Both the position numbers and the translations under genes were made by a program. Shown piece by piece: positions 9,079 through 16,205 of a stretch of 31,331 nt of DNA (its first letter is position 1; each line of letters opens with the position of its first letter). Origin of the DNA: Bdellovibrionales bacterium (GTDB lineage Bacteria; Bdellovibrionota; UBA2428); NCBI GenBank assembly GCA_018266335.1, contig JAFEAR010000115.1, forward strand, positions 1 through 31,331, read 5' to 3'. The notes beneath the pieces are model-generated. The model did not search any database. It saw only the letters and a list, made by a program, of their open reading frames with translations, and was not told the origin of the DNA.

Positions 9079-9114
9079 CAATCTAAAACCGGTCTATTTG
9101 GAGGCTAAGTAGCT

Positions 9115-11613
9115 ATGACGTCGTTCGCTCTGGAAAATGAAAAACCAACCCCCTCAACCCTTGCGGCCCCCATCAAAACTATCACTCTCCCGAGTGGCCA
9201 AAAGGTGCCCTACAACGCCGCCCGTATTCAGCAATTGATTCAGGAAGCCTGCACTGGCTTCGAAGACCGGGTTTCGTCGGAACTTATTTTTCAGGACACT
9301 AGCCGCAACCTCTTCGAAGGCATGCCTTCTTCTAACGTCATGTTGGCCGCCATTCTCTCGGCTCGTTCCTTCATCGAGAACGAACCCGCCTACACCTACG
9401 TTGCCGCCCGCCTCCTCCTCCAAAACTTGCTCGAAGAAACCACCGGCGACTTCGTCGAAAAATCCACCCGTAAAACAGCTTACGGCACCTACTTTCCCCT
9501 CTACCTTAACCGCGGCATCGAAGCCGGCCGTTTGGATGCTCGCCTGAAAACGGATTTTGACCTCACCCGCATTAGCCAAGCCCTCAAACCCGAGCGCGAC
9601 GAGCAGTTCGGATTCCTGGGCCTCCAGACCCTCTACGATCGGTACTTCATTCACATCGACAACAAGCGCATCGAACTTCCCCAACTCTTCTGGATGCGCG
9701 TTTCCATGGGCCTCGCCCTGGTAGAAAAAACCACGGCCGAGCGCACCCAACGCGCCATTGAATTTTACGAGATCCTCTCGAGCTTCGACTTCACGTCGAG
9801 CACCCCCACACTCTTCAACTCGGGCACTCCCTACCCGCAATTGTCGAGCTGCTTCCTAACCACCGTGCCCGACGACCTGGGTGACATCTATAAGTGCATG
9901 CGCGACAACGCCATGCTCTCCAAGTTCTCCGGCGGTCTGGGCAACGACTGGACGCCCGTGCGCGGTCTCGGCTCGCACATCAAGGGCACGAACGGCGTAT
10001 CCCAGGGCGTGATTCCCTTCCTTAAAGTGGCGAACGACACCGCCATCGCTGTGAACCAAGGTGGCAAACGTAAGGGTGCCGTTTGCTCGTACCTCGAGAC
10101 CTGGCACATGGACATCGAAGAGTACCTTGAGCTCCGCAAAAACACGGGCGACGACCGCCGTCGCACGCACGACATGAACACGGCGAACTGGATTCCCGAT
10201 TTGTTCATGAAGCGCGTCGAAGCGCGCCAAGAGTGGACCTTGTTCTCCCCCAACGACGTCCCCACTTTGCACGATTTGTACGGCCAAGAATTTGAAAAGG
10301 CGTACACGGCGGCCGAGGCCAAAGCGGCTCGCGGCGAAATCAAAGTGTTCAAAAAAATTCCGGCCGTCGACCTCTGGCGCAAGATGCTCACCATGCTCTT
10401 CGAAACCGGTCACCCCTGGATCACCTTTAAGGATCCCTCAAACCTGCGCTCCCCGCAGCGTCACACGGGCGTGGTGCACAGCTCGAACCTCTGCACCGAA
10501 ATTCTCCTCAACACTTCCAAGGACGAAACCGCCGTTTGTAACCTGGGCTCCGTGAACCTGGCGGCCCACGTGATTCCCGGAAAGGGTCTCGACCTAGCGA
10601 AACTAGAAAAAACCGTGTCGACGGCCATGCGCATGCTCGACAACGTGATCGACCAGAACCTCTACCCCATTCCCGAAGCCAAAAACTCGAACCTCAAACA
10701 CCGTCCCGTTGGCTTGGGCATCATGGGCTTCCAGGACGCGCTCTACAAAATGCGCCTCGCCTACGACAGCACGGGTGCCGTGGACTTCGCCGATGCGAGC
10801 ATGGAAGCGATTTCCTACTACGCCATTCTCGCCTCTACCCAAATGGCCGCCGAGCGTGGCACCTATGAAAGTTACAAAGGCTCCCTGTGGGACCAAGGCA
10901 TTTTGCCGATCGACTCCATCGCTCTGATGGATGAAGCACGCGGCGAAAAAGTGGCCATGGACCGCTCGAGCCGTTTGGATTGGGCCCCGGTGCGCGAAGC
11001 CGTCAAAAAGCACGGCATGCGCAACTCCAACTGCATGGCCATTGCGCCGACCGCCACGATTTCCAACATCGTGGGCGTTAGCCAATCCATCGAGCCCACC
11101 TACAAAAACCTCTACGTGAAGAGCAACATGTCCGGCGAGTTCACGGTCATCAACCCGTACCTCGTGGAAGATCTCAAGGCCCTCAAGCTCTGGGACAAAG
11201 ACATGGTGCAGATGCTCAAGAAGTACGACGGTGAACTTGAACCGATCGGTCGCATCCCGGCCGATCTGAAGGCGCTCTACAAAACCGCCTTCGCCGTGGA
11301 ACCCAAGTGGACGATTGAAGCCGCGAGCCGCCGTCAAAAGTGGATCGACATGGGCCAATCGCTGAACCTCTACATCGCGCAGCCCAACGGCAAGAAGCTC
11401 GATGAGATGTACCGCTTCGCTTGGCGCACGGGTCTCAAGACCACCTATTACCTCCGGAGCCTGGCCGCTAGTGCCGTAGAAAAATCCACCATCACCACGC
11501 GTGACCACAACTCGGTGGCGCCGGTAGTCCCCGTTAAGGCCGAAGCCGCCCGCGAAGAGTTTCAACCGAAATTCTGCGCCATCACGGATCCGACCTGCGA
11601 AGCCTGCCAATAA
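9115..11613 (+). CDS. nrdA: Ribonucleoside-diphosphate reductase alpha subunit, class Ia
   Basis: The 832-residue product reduces ribonucleoside diphosphates to deoxyribonucleotides with NrdB. An N-terminal ATP-cone (about residues 25-115, starting [18 protein letters not shown]) provides allosteric activity control. The redox Cys pair is C246 (SSCFLT) and C475 ([10 protein letters not shown]). The active-site N458-C460-E462 is in SSNLCTEI. The radical-transfer tyrosines are Y778 and Y779 (KTTYYLRS). The C-terminal reducing pair is C828 and C831 (PTCEACQ). A GGAGG Shine-Dalgarno lies 10 bases before the ATG. nrdB follows after 39 bases. The leader carries an operator-like repeat block and a stem-loop, so regulation at transcription or in the leader is likely. 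Confidence 0.97.
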   Translation: MTSFALENEKPTPSTLAAPIKTITLPSGQKVPYNAARIQQLIQEACTGFEDRVSSELIFQDTSRNLFEGMPSSNVMLAAILSARSFIENEPAYTYVAARLLLQNLLEETTGDFVEKSTRKTAYGTYFPLYLNRGIEAGRLDARLKTDFDLTRISQALKPERDEQFGFLGLQTLYDRYFIHIDNKRIELPQLFWMRVSMGLALVEKTTAERTQRAIEFYEILSSFDFTSSTPTLFNSGTPYPQLSSCFLTTVPDDLGDIYKCMRDNAMLSKFSGGLGNDWTPVRGLGSHIKGTNGVSQGVIPFLKVANDTAIAVNQGGKRKGAVCSYLETWHMDIEEYLELRKNTGDDRRRTHDMNTANWIPDLFMKRVEARQEWTLFSPNDVPTLHDLYGQEFEKAYTAAEAKAARGEIKVFKKIPAVDLWRKMLTMLFETGHPWITFKDPSNLRSPQRHTGVVHSSNLCTEILLNTSKDETAVCNLGSVNLAAHVIPGKGLDLAKLEKTVSTAMRMLDNVIDQNLYPIPEAKNSNLKHRPVGLGIMGFQDALYKMRLAYDSTGAVDFADASMEAISYYAILASTQMAAERGTYESYKGSLWDQGILPIDSIALMDEARGEKVAMDRSSRLDWAPVREAVKKHGMRNSNCMAIAPTATISNIVGVSQSIEPTYKNLYVKSNMSGEFTVINPYLVEDLKALKLWDKDMVQMLKKYDGELEPIGRIPADLKALYKTAFAVEPKWTIEAASRRQKWIDMGQSLNLYIAQPNGKKLDEMYRFAWRTGLKTTYYLRSLAASAVEKSTITTRDHNSVAPVVPVKAEAAREEFQPKFCAITDPTCEACQ

Positions 11614-11652
11614 CCGTTCGAGTACAGAAAGATAGAGAGAAGGAATTTACCT

Positions 11653-12726
11653 ATGGAACCCACTTCGGTCCTCAAAGCCGCCCAAATCAACCTCATCGAC
11701 CCCAAAGCGATTAAAAATCGCGTGCAGGTCGACGAAAAGAAACTCATCAACTGCCGCGCCGACGTGAACCAACTCGTGCCCATCAAGTACAAATGGGCAT
11801 GGCAAGCTTACCTGGACGCGTGCGCCAACCACTGGATGCCGCAAGAAATCCCCATGAACCGCGACATCGAGCTCTGGAAATCCAACGAGCTCACCGAAGA
11901 CGAACGCCGTGTCGTCAAGCGCAACCTGGGTTTCTTCTCGACCGCAGATTCGCTCGTCGCCAACAACATCGTGCTCGCCGTTTACAAACATCTCACGAAC
12001 CCCGAAGCGCGCCAGTATTTGCTGCGCCAAGCCTTTGAAGAAGCACTCCACACGCACGCATACCAGTACATCGTCGAATCTCTCGGCCTGGACGAAGGCG
12101 AAGTGTTCAACATGTACCGGGAAGTCGTGAGCATCCACAACAAGGACGCGTTTGAGATTCAACTCACCCGCGACATCCTGGACCCGAACTTCTCTACCGA
12201 CAGCTTTGAAGGCCGCCAGAAATTCTTGGACAACCTGATTGGCTTCTACATCATCATGGAAGGCATTTTCTTCTACTCCGGCTTCGTCATGATGCTGTCG
12301 TTCAAGCGCCGCAACCAAATGGTGGGCACCGGCGAGCAGTTTGAGTACATCCTGCGCGACGAAACCAAACACATGAACTTCGGTATCGACGTGATCAACC
12401 AAATCAAGATCGAGAACCCGGAAATCTGGACCCGCGAACTTCAAGAAAAGACCATCCAGAACGTGCGCGAAGCCGTGCACCTGGAAGTCATGTACGCCCA
12501 AGACTGCTTGCCGAACGGCATTCTCGGCATGAACGTGGGCATGTTCCAAGAGTACGTGCAGTTCATCGCGGACCGCCGTCTGGAAAAAATCGGTTTGCCG
12601 AAAATCTTCGGTTCCGAGAACCCCTTCCCTTGGATGTCCGAAGTCCTCGATTTGCGCAAAGAGAAGAACTTCTTCGAAACGCGCGTGATCGAATACCAAA
12701 CGGGCGGAGCCCTGAGCTGGGAGTAA
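11653..12726 (+). CDS. nrdB: Ribonucleoside-diphosphate reductase beta subunit, class Ia
   Basis: The 357-residue product is the radical-generating partner of NrdA. The di-iron ligands can be assigned by spacing: D99 (FSTADS), E130 and H133 ([10 protein letters not shown]), E203 (IIMEGIFF), E237 and H240 (RDETKH). The radical Tyr is retained as Y137, four residues after H133, as with H118 and Y122 in E. coli. It is therefore a tyrosyl-radical enzyme, not the Tyr-less class Ic type. An AAGGA Shine-Dalgarno precedes the ATG. Its stop codon lies at the edge of two competing hairpins, including a long inverted repeat that reaches into the convergent pseudouridine synthase gene. Confidence 0.97.
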   Translation: MEPTSVLKAAQINLIDPKAIKNRVQVDEKKLINCRADVNQLVPIKYKWAWQAYLDACANHWMPQEIPMNRDIELWKSNELTEDERRVVKRNLGFFSTADSLVANNIVLAVYKHLTNPEARQYLLRQAFEEALHTHAYQYIVESLGLDEGEVFNMYREVVSIHNKDAFEIQLTRDILDPNFSTDSFEGRQKFLDNLIGFYIIMEGIFFYSGFVMMLSFKRRNQMVGTGEQFEYILRDETKHMNFGIDVINQIKIENPEIWTRELQEKTIQNVREAVHLEVMYAQDCLPNGILGMNVGMFQEYVQFIADRRLEKIGLPKIFGSENPFPWMSEVLDLRKEKNFFETRVIEYQTGGALSWE

Positions 12727-12748
12727 ATCGCTAAAGAGAAGCGATTTT
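12725..12748 (+). terminator. Short hairpin at the nrdB stop codon
   Basis: AAATCGCT (12725-12732) pairs with AGCGATTT (12740-12747) around a 7-base loop, and the downstream run is only four T residues. It could be a weak terminator of nrdAB. Its right arm is also part of the longer inverted repeat 12736-12837, so the two structures exclude each other. Confidence 0.4.
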
Positions 12749-12837
12749 AAGTGTCGCGGGCGCGGCGCAAGGGAGAAGCACTACACGGTAGGCGACGACC
12801 GAAGCAACAAAGCCCCCGGCACTTACAATCGCTTCTC
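12736..12837. repeat. Long inverted repeat between nrdB and the pseudouridine synthase gene
   Basis: Arms 12736-12753 and 12820-12837 are complementary at 17 of 18 positions. Pairing continues inward (12754-12761 with 12812-12819) with one mismatch and one G-T pair, giving about 26 bp around a loop of about 50 bases. The right arm contains the last codons of the convergent gene. It may be a bidirectional terminator, a structured RNA or a small repeat element. Confidence 0.75.
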
Positions 12838-13482
12838 CAAGTCTTTAAGCCAGAATTCTTGCCAGTAACTAGGTAGCGGCGCTTCGATTCGGAGCGCCGC
12901 TTTTTTTATAGGGTGAGTGAATTCCAGCGCGCGCGCATGCAGTGCCATGGGAATGTCTTGCGGGTGAGCGCGCCCATAGAGCTTATCGCCCAGAATGGGA
13001 TGCCCGCGCTCTAAACAGTGCAAACGAATTTGGTGCGTACGCCCCGTCTGCGGTTGCACCTCGACGTAAGTCTTCAACGCGTTCGTTTTGATCACCCGGA
13101 AATTCGAAATGGCCGGATCGCCCCCCTTACCCTTCGGTAAATTGGCCCAGCGCCCTCCACTGATTTTTTTGATGTAAGTCCTTACCTCAGTCCATTCGGG
13201 CAGCCAGCGGCCATTTACGACGGCGTGGTAGGTCTTGGTCATCTGCCGGTCACGAAAGGCTTCGGTCATAACCCGATTGATGCTCGGATCGCGCCCAAAG
13301 AGCACCACACCGGTGGTGTCCAAATCAAGTCGATGAAAAAGCACCAGCGATTCGCCAAGCTGTTTTTCCACAAGGCCCTGCAGATGCGGACGCAAAGGAT
13401 CGGCCGTGGCGTGCGAGGGCAGCCGCGGCGGTTTGTTCACCGCCACGATGGCTTCATCCTGATAGAGAATTTCGATGCGCAT
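12823..13482 (-). CDS. RluA-family pseudouridine synthase
   Basis: The 219-residue product has the RluA/RluC/RluD-family catalytic motif HRLDLDTTG with the nucleophilic Asp53. Other family blocks are IVAVNKPPRLPSH near the start, KTYHAVVNG, and the RNA-binding region QTGRTHQIRLHC with ILGDKLYG. It isomerises specific uridines in rRNA or tRNA. There is no N-terminal S4 domain, and the length is close to the short RluA/TruC type, so the target cannot be named. The ATG at 13482 has only a weak AGG upstream. It lies between the rplC terminator and a long inverted repeat. Its last codons form one arm of that repeat. Confidence 0.9.
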   Translation of the reverse strand: MRIEILYQDEAIVAVNKPPRLPSHATADPLRPHLQGLVEKQLGESLVLFHRLDLDTTGVVLFGRDPSINRVMTEAFRDRQMTKTYHAVVNGRWLPEWTEVRTYIKKISGGRWANLPKGKGGDPAISNFRVIKTNALKTYVEVQPQTGRTHQIRLHCLERGHPILGDKLYGRAHPQDIPMALHARALEFTHPIKKAALRIEAPLPSYWQEFWLKDLEKRL

Positions 13483-13502
13483 GCGGCCTATCCAAACGGA
13501 GC

Positions 13503-13536
13503 AAAAAAAGAGGCGGAGTCCGCGAGGACCCCGCCT
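13503..13536 (-). terminator. Intrinsic terminator of rplC
   Basis: An 11-bp GC-rich stem with one A-C mismatch (13511-13521 with 13526-13536, loop GCGA) is followed on the minus strand by seven T residues. It lies just after the rplC stop codon. It separates rplC from the pseudouridine synthase gene. Confidence 0.9.
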
Positions 13537-13562
13537 GCTTTAAATTTCATTCGAACGAAGAA

Positions 13563-14276
13563 TTACTCGGCAGCAGCTTCGGTAGCGGCTTCAGCCTTCT
13601 TCGGGCTACGAGCCTTGAAGCCACCCTTAACGGAAGCCTTCAGACTGATGTAGCCATTTTTAGCACCGGGAACGGCGCCGCGAACCATGACCGAGTTCGT
13701 TTCGGGTTCAACCGCTACGACTTCGAGGTTCTGTACGGTCACTTGCTCGGCACCCATGTGGCCGGGCATTTTTTTGTTTTTGAAAACTTTACCGGGGTCA
13801 GAGCGGTTACCGATAGAACCACCGTGACGGAAGAACTCGTGCGCACCGGAGTGAGGAGCTCCACCGAAGTTGTGACGCTTCATAACGCCCTGGTAGCCTT
13901 TACCAATCGAAACGCCCGTGACGTCGATGTGATCGCCGACTTGTAGCAAGTCCGCCGTCAACACTTGGCCCAGTTGGTATTCCTGAACCGATTTGTCATC
14001 GAGACGAACTTCGCGCACGAAACTCTTCGCGGGCGATTTTGCTTTAGCAAAGTGACCAGCTTCCGTTTTCAGGATGCGGGATTTTTTCTTGTCGGAGAAA
14101 CCGATTTGCACGGCTGAGTAACCGTCGGTGGCCTGCGTTTTCACTTGCACCACGGGGCAAGGACCAACTTCGAGCACGGTCACGGGAATCACATCGCCGT
14201 CGTCCTTGAAGAATTGGGTCATGCCGACTTTTTTGCCGATCAAACCAAACTGAACACGAGTAAGTTTTTGGGACAT
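13563..14276 (-). CDS. rplC: 50S ribosomal protein L3 (uL3)
   Basis: The 237-residue product has the L3 signatures GLIGKKVGMTQFF near the start, GVMKRHNFGGAPHSGAHEFFR in the central loop that reaches the peptidyl-transferase centre, and DPGKVFKNKKMPGHMG. It is somewhat longer than the E. coli protein (209 residues) because of a basic-then-acidic Ala-rich tail (FKARSPKKAEAATEAAAE) and a few extra N-terminal residues. It is an early assembly protein of the large subunit. An AGGAG Shine-Dalgarno, a leader hairpin and a -35/-10 pair precede it. Unusually, it stands alone: no rpsJ upstream and no rplD downstream, with a terminator directly after it. Confidence 0.98.
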   Translation of the reverse strand: MSQKLTRVQFGLIGKKVGMTQFFKDDGDVIPVTVLEVGPCPVVQVKTQATDGYSAVQIGFSDKKKSRILKTEAGHFAKAKSPAKSFVREVRLDDKSVQEYQLGQVLTADLLQVGDHIDVTGVSIGKGYQGVMKRHNFGGAPHSGAHEFFRHGGSIGNRSDPGKVFKNKKMPGHMGAEQVTVQNLEVVAVEPETNSVMVRGAVPGAKNGYISLKASVKGGFKARSPKKAEAATEAAAE

Positions 14277-14317
14277 TTTGCGAACTCCTAAAGATTAGGT
14301 TGGGCTTGCATCCATCA

Positions 14318-14346
14318 TCCCCACCCGGCTGGATCGCCGCGGGGGA
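14318..14346 (-). other. GC-rich hairpin in the rplC leader
   Basis: On the minus strand TCCCC pairs with GGGGA and an inner CGGC pairs with GCCG around the loop GATCCA. The structure lies between the promoter and the Shine-Dalgarno of rplC. It could be an autoregulatory ribosomal-protein leader, but matches no described L3 leader that I know. Confidence 0.4.
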
Positions 14347-14365
14347 CTGGCAATAAGTGGGGAAC

Positions 14366-14394
14366 GAGATATCAATGGCTTCGACAGATGTCAA
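14366..14394 (-). promoter_or_regulatory. Promoter of rplC
   Basis: On the minus strand a perfect -35 TTGACA (14394-14389) is followed after exactly 17 bases by TATCTC (14371-14366), which matches the -10 consensus at its first three positions. It gives a leader of about 80 bases before the rplC ATG. A ribosomal protein gene with its own promoter agrees with its isolated position. Confidence 0.55.
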
Positions 14395-14484
14395 AAGAGT
14401 TTACAGGCTTAGCCCCTAAACTCGTGTTTATCCTCCCCCAGTTGGGCCAACTCAATGGAGCACTTTTTGCAGGTACCTTCCTAG

Positions 14485-15426
14485 GTGATAAAGCGCTCGA
14501 AATTCTTGCTTTTTTTGCTAGTTGCGGGCTTCGCAGGTCCCGCCCTGGCCCGCGGACCGGACCGCATGGCGCGTTCCTATTCGCGCGAAGCCTCTTTATC
14601 CCTCACGCCCAATCCGGACGAAATGGATGCACCAGAAGAAAATATGGTGCCCGAAGCTCCACCTAAATACCGCCCGCTCGAACTCAAGAACCGCAAATTC
14701 GAGACACCGCCACCGTCGCTCGTAAAAAACATCAGCGGCATCATGATGAGTGACGAGCTCATTGCTCGCCTAGACAACATGGCGCGCGGAAGCATTGGCT
14801 CTTTCCGCGTGGAGACGGGCTTCTACTATCGAGAGTTCGTCTACTACGCGACCCAGAAGGACTCGCGCAACGCCCGGCCCTACGGTTCGAGTGGACTTTC
14901 CGAAGCCGACGAACTCGCACTTCGGAAGGCCATGGCCGACACCGCAAAGGCGTACATGATCTGGAAAGGCATTCCGAACTTCCTGGCCTCACGTCCAGAA
15001 ACGAAGGGCATTGCTGCCGTCTACAACCAGGCCACCAATCTCACGAAGTTCAACGTGAAGGGGCAGCCAACGGCAGAGAATGCCCACCCGTGGGATTACT
15101 CCTTCGGCATAGACCCTTTCGCGGCAGGAACCGTCTCGGCATGGGGAACGGCCTCGAACGACCGCTGGAAAATCAACGTCAGCCAGAACCTAAAGAACAT
15201 TCACGACATGGGCATGAGCGTAAACCGCACGCTCAAATTTAAGTACTTCGGCGAAGTGGGCACCTCGGCGAGTTACGCCCTGATTCCGGCCGTGTTGGTG
15301 CTTGGCGCGGGACACACTTTCGCCCACCCGGCCATTGGTCTAGGCTTAGAGACAGACATTCCCGTGAAAACGGAGAACACTCTCCGCTACGTATTCTATA
15401 AGGCCACCTTGAGCTATGGATTTTAG
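14485..15426 (+). CDS. Probable outer-membrane protein, unknown family
   Basis: The 313-residue product begins with a GTG codon and a signal peptide (KRSKFLLFLLVAGFAGPALA). A Pro-rich acidic spacer follows (PNPDEMDAPEENMVPEAPPKYRP). The C-terminal half has alternating patterns such as RWKINVSQNL, NRTLKFKYFGEV and TLRYVFYKATLSYGF, ending in Phe, as expected for strands of an outer-membrane beta-barrel and its BAM signal. No good Shine-Dalgarno is seen before the GTG, so the start is uncertain; the signal peptide supports it. Its stop codon overlaps that of the convergent 15423 gene by 4 bases. I do not recognise a named family. Confidence 0.75.
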   Translation: MIKRSKFLLFLLVAGFAGPALARGPDRMARSYSREASLSLTPNPDEMDAPEENMVPEAPPKYRPLELKNRKFETPPPSLVKNISGIMMSDELIARLDNMARGSIGSFRVETGFYYREFVYYATQKDSRNARPYGSSGLSEADELALRKAMADTAKAYMIWKGIPNFLASRPETKGIAAVYNQATNLTKFNVKGQPTAENAHPWDYSFGIDPFAAGTVSAWGTASNDRWKINVSQNLKNIHDMGMSVNRTLKFKYFGEVGTSASYALIPAVLVLGAGHTFAHPAIGLGLETDIPVKTENTLRYVFYKATLSYGF

Positions 15427-16010
15427 GTTGTTTCGGGCGCATGTTTGATACGCACCGGGTACGATGCTTCGCGACCTTGACGGTCGCGGAAGATGACCAC
15501 GAATTCGTTTACGCCGGCTTCTAGTTCCACAAAGACGGACCCCAGTGTTTGCTGAAAGTCGTTGCGAATGAGTCCCACGGATTCCCAGACCGATCCATTA
15601 CGACGTTCAATTTTGAAGAGCTTCCAGGAATCCTGATCCGTCACCGCGGCCGGCTGCCGCAACGGAAGCGCATTGGCTACACGGCTTGAACGCTCAAAAC
15701 GAAACTGACGGGTTTCGACTTCGATCTCCACCCCACGACCATTCGCCGCCGGTTGCGGCAAAACCACCACTCGGCTGGTGATGCTGCGAGGCAAGGCACT
15801 GACCTTCGCCGGCACCACCGCTGCGGAAATATTTTGGGACAGCGTAGGATCTTCACTGGCCGTCCAATCGCGGGGGCCCGCAATTTTGCTTCGACCACTC
15901 AGCAGCATGGACACAAAGATGCCGCCCAAAGCTAAAAACTGAACCAGAGACCACAGGCGCTCGGTGAGCCTGCGAGACACCGAGGAGGAGTTTTGGGCAC
16001 CTTGCTGCAT
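15423..16010 (-). CDS. Single-pass membrane protein with extracytoplasmic domain
   Basis: The 195-residue product has a short cytoplasmic start, one membrane helix at about residues 22-38 (LVQFLALGGIFVSMLL) and a 155-residue exported domain. The end of that domain (AGVNEFVVIFRDRQGREASYPVRI) looks like the last strands of an Ig-like or carbohydrate-binding beta-sandwich. No enzymatic motif is visible. There is no Shine-Dalgarno, but a perfect TATAAT ends 7 bases before the ATG, suggesting a leaderless mRNA. It is convergent with, and overlaps by 4 bases, the probable outer-membrane protein gene. Function unknown. Confidence 0.75.
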   Translation of the reverse strand: MQQGAQNSSSVSRRLTERLWSLVQFLALGGIFVSMLLSGRSKIAGPRDWTASEDPTLSQNISAAVVPAKVSALPRSITSRVVVLPQPAANGRGVEIEVETRQFRFERSSRVANALPLRQPAAVTDQDSWKLFKIERRNGSVWESVGLIRNDFQQTLGSVFVELEAGVNEFVVIFRDRQGREASYPVRIKHAPETT

Positions 16011-16017
16011 TGCATTA

Positions 16018-16023
16018 ATTATA
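16018..16023 (-). promoter_or_regulatory. Perfect -10 hexamer directly before the 15423-16010 gene
   Basis: TATAAT on the minus strand is separated from the ATG by only 7 bases, so the transcript would start at or beside the A of the start codon. No good -35 was found at 16-18 bases spacing. Confidence 0.4.
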
Positions 16024-16205
16024 TCGGTTTACAGCGGCTTAAGTTCATGATTTTTATATGTTATTTTTATGTTAAGCTGAGTTGTTAGGGATAAATTTTG
16101 GATATCCCTGGGCTTTTCTTACTCGCCGCGTCTTTTATCTTGGCGCATCGCATTACAAATGTTAGTTCAATGCCCCTCTCTCGACCGAATTGAAGGGGAC
16201 ACAAA

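Noticed and set aside
9031..9100. Riboswitch (cobalamin or other) in the nrdA leader
   Set aside because: No conserved riboswitch motif such as a B12 box was found; only a simple stem-loop is visible, and the enzyme is B12-independent.
10603..12699. Long open frames on the minus strand opposite nrdA and nrdB (335 and 350 codons)
   Set aside because: Both are complements of highly conserved reductase genes; no start signals or domains.
16088..16108. GGGATA/TATCCC inverted repeat before the metalloprotease gene
   Set aside because: Only 6-base AT-rich arms with a 9-base loop and no clear link to a promoter or T run; within chance expectation.
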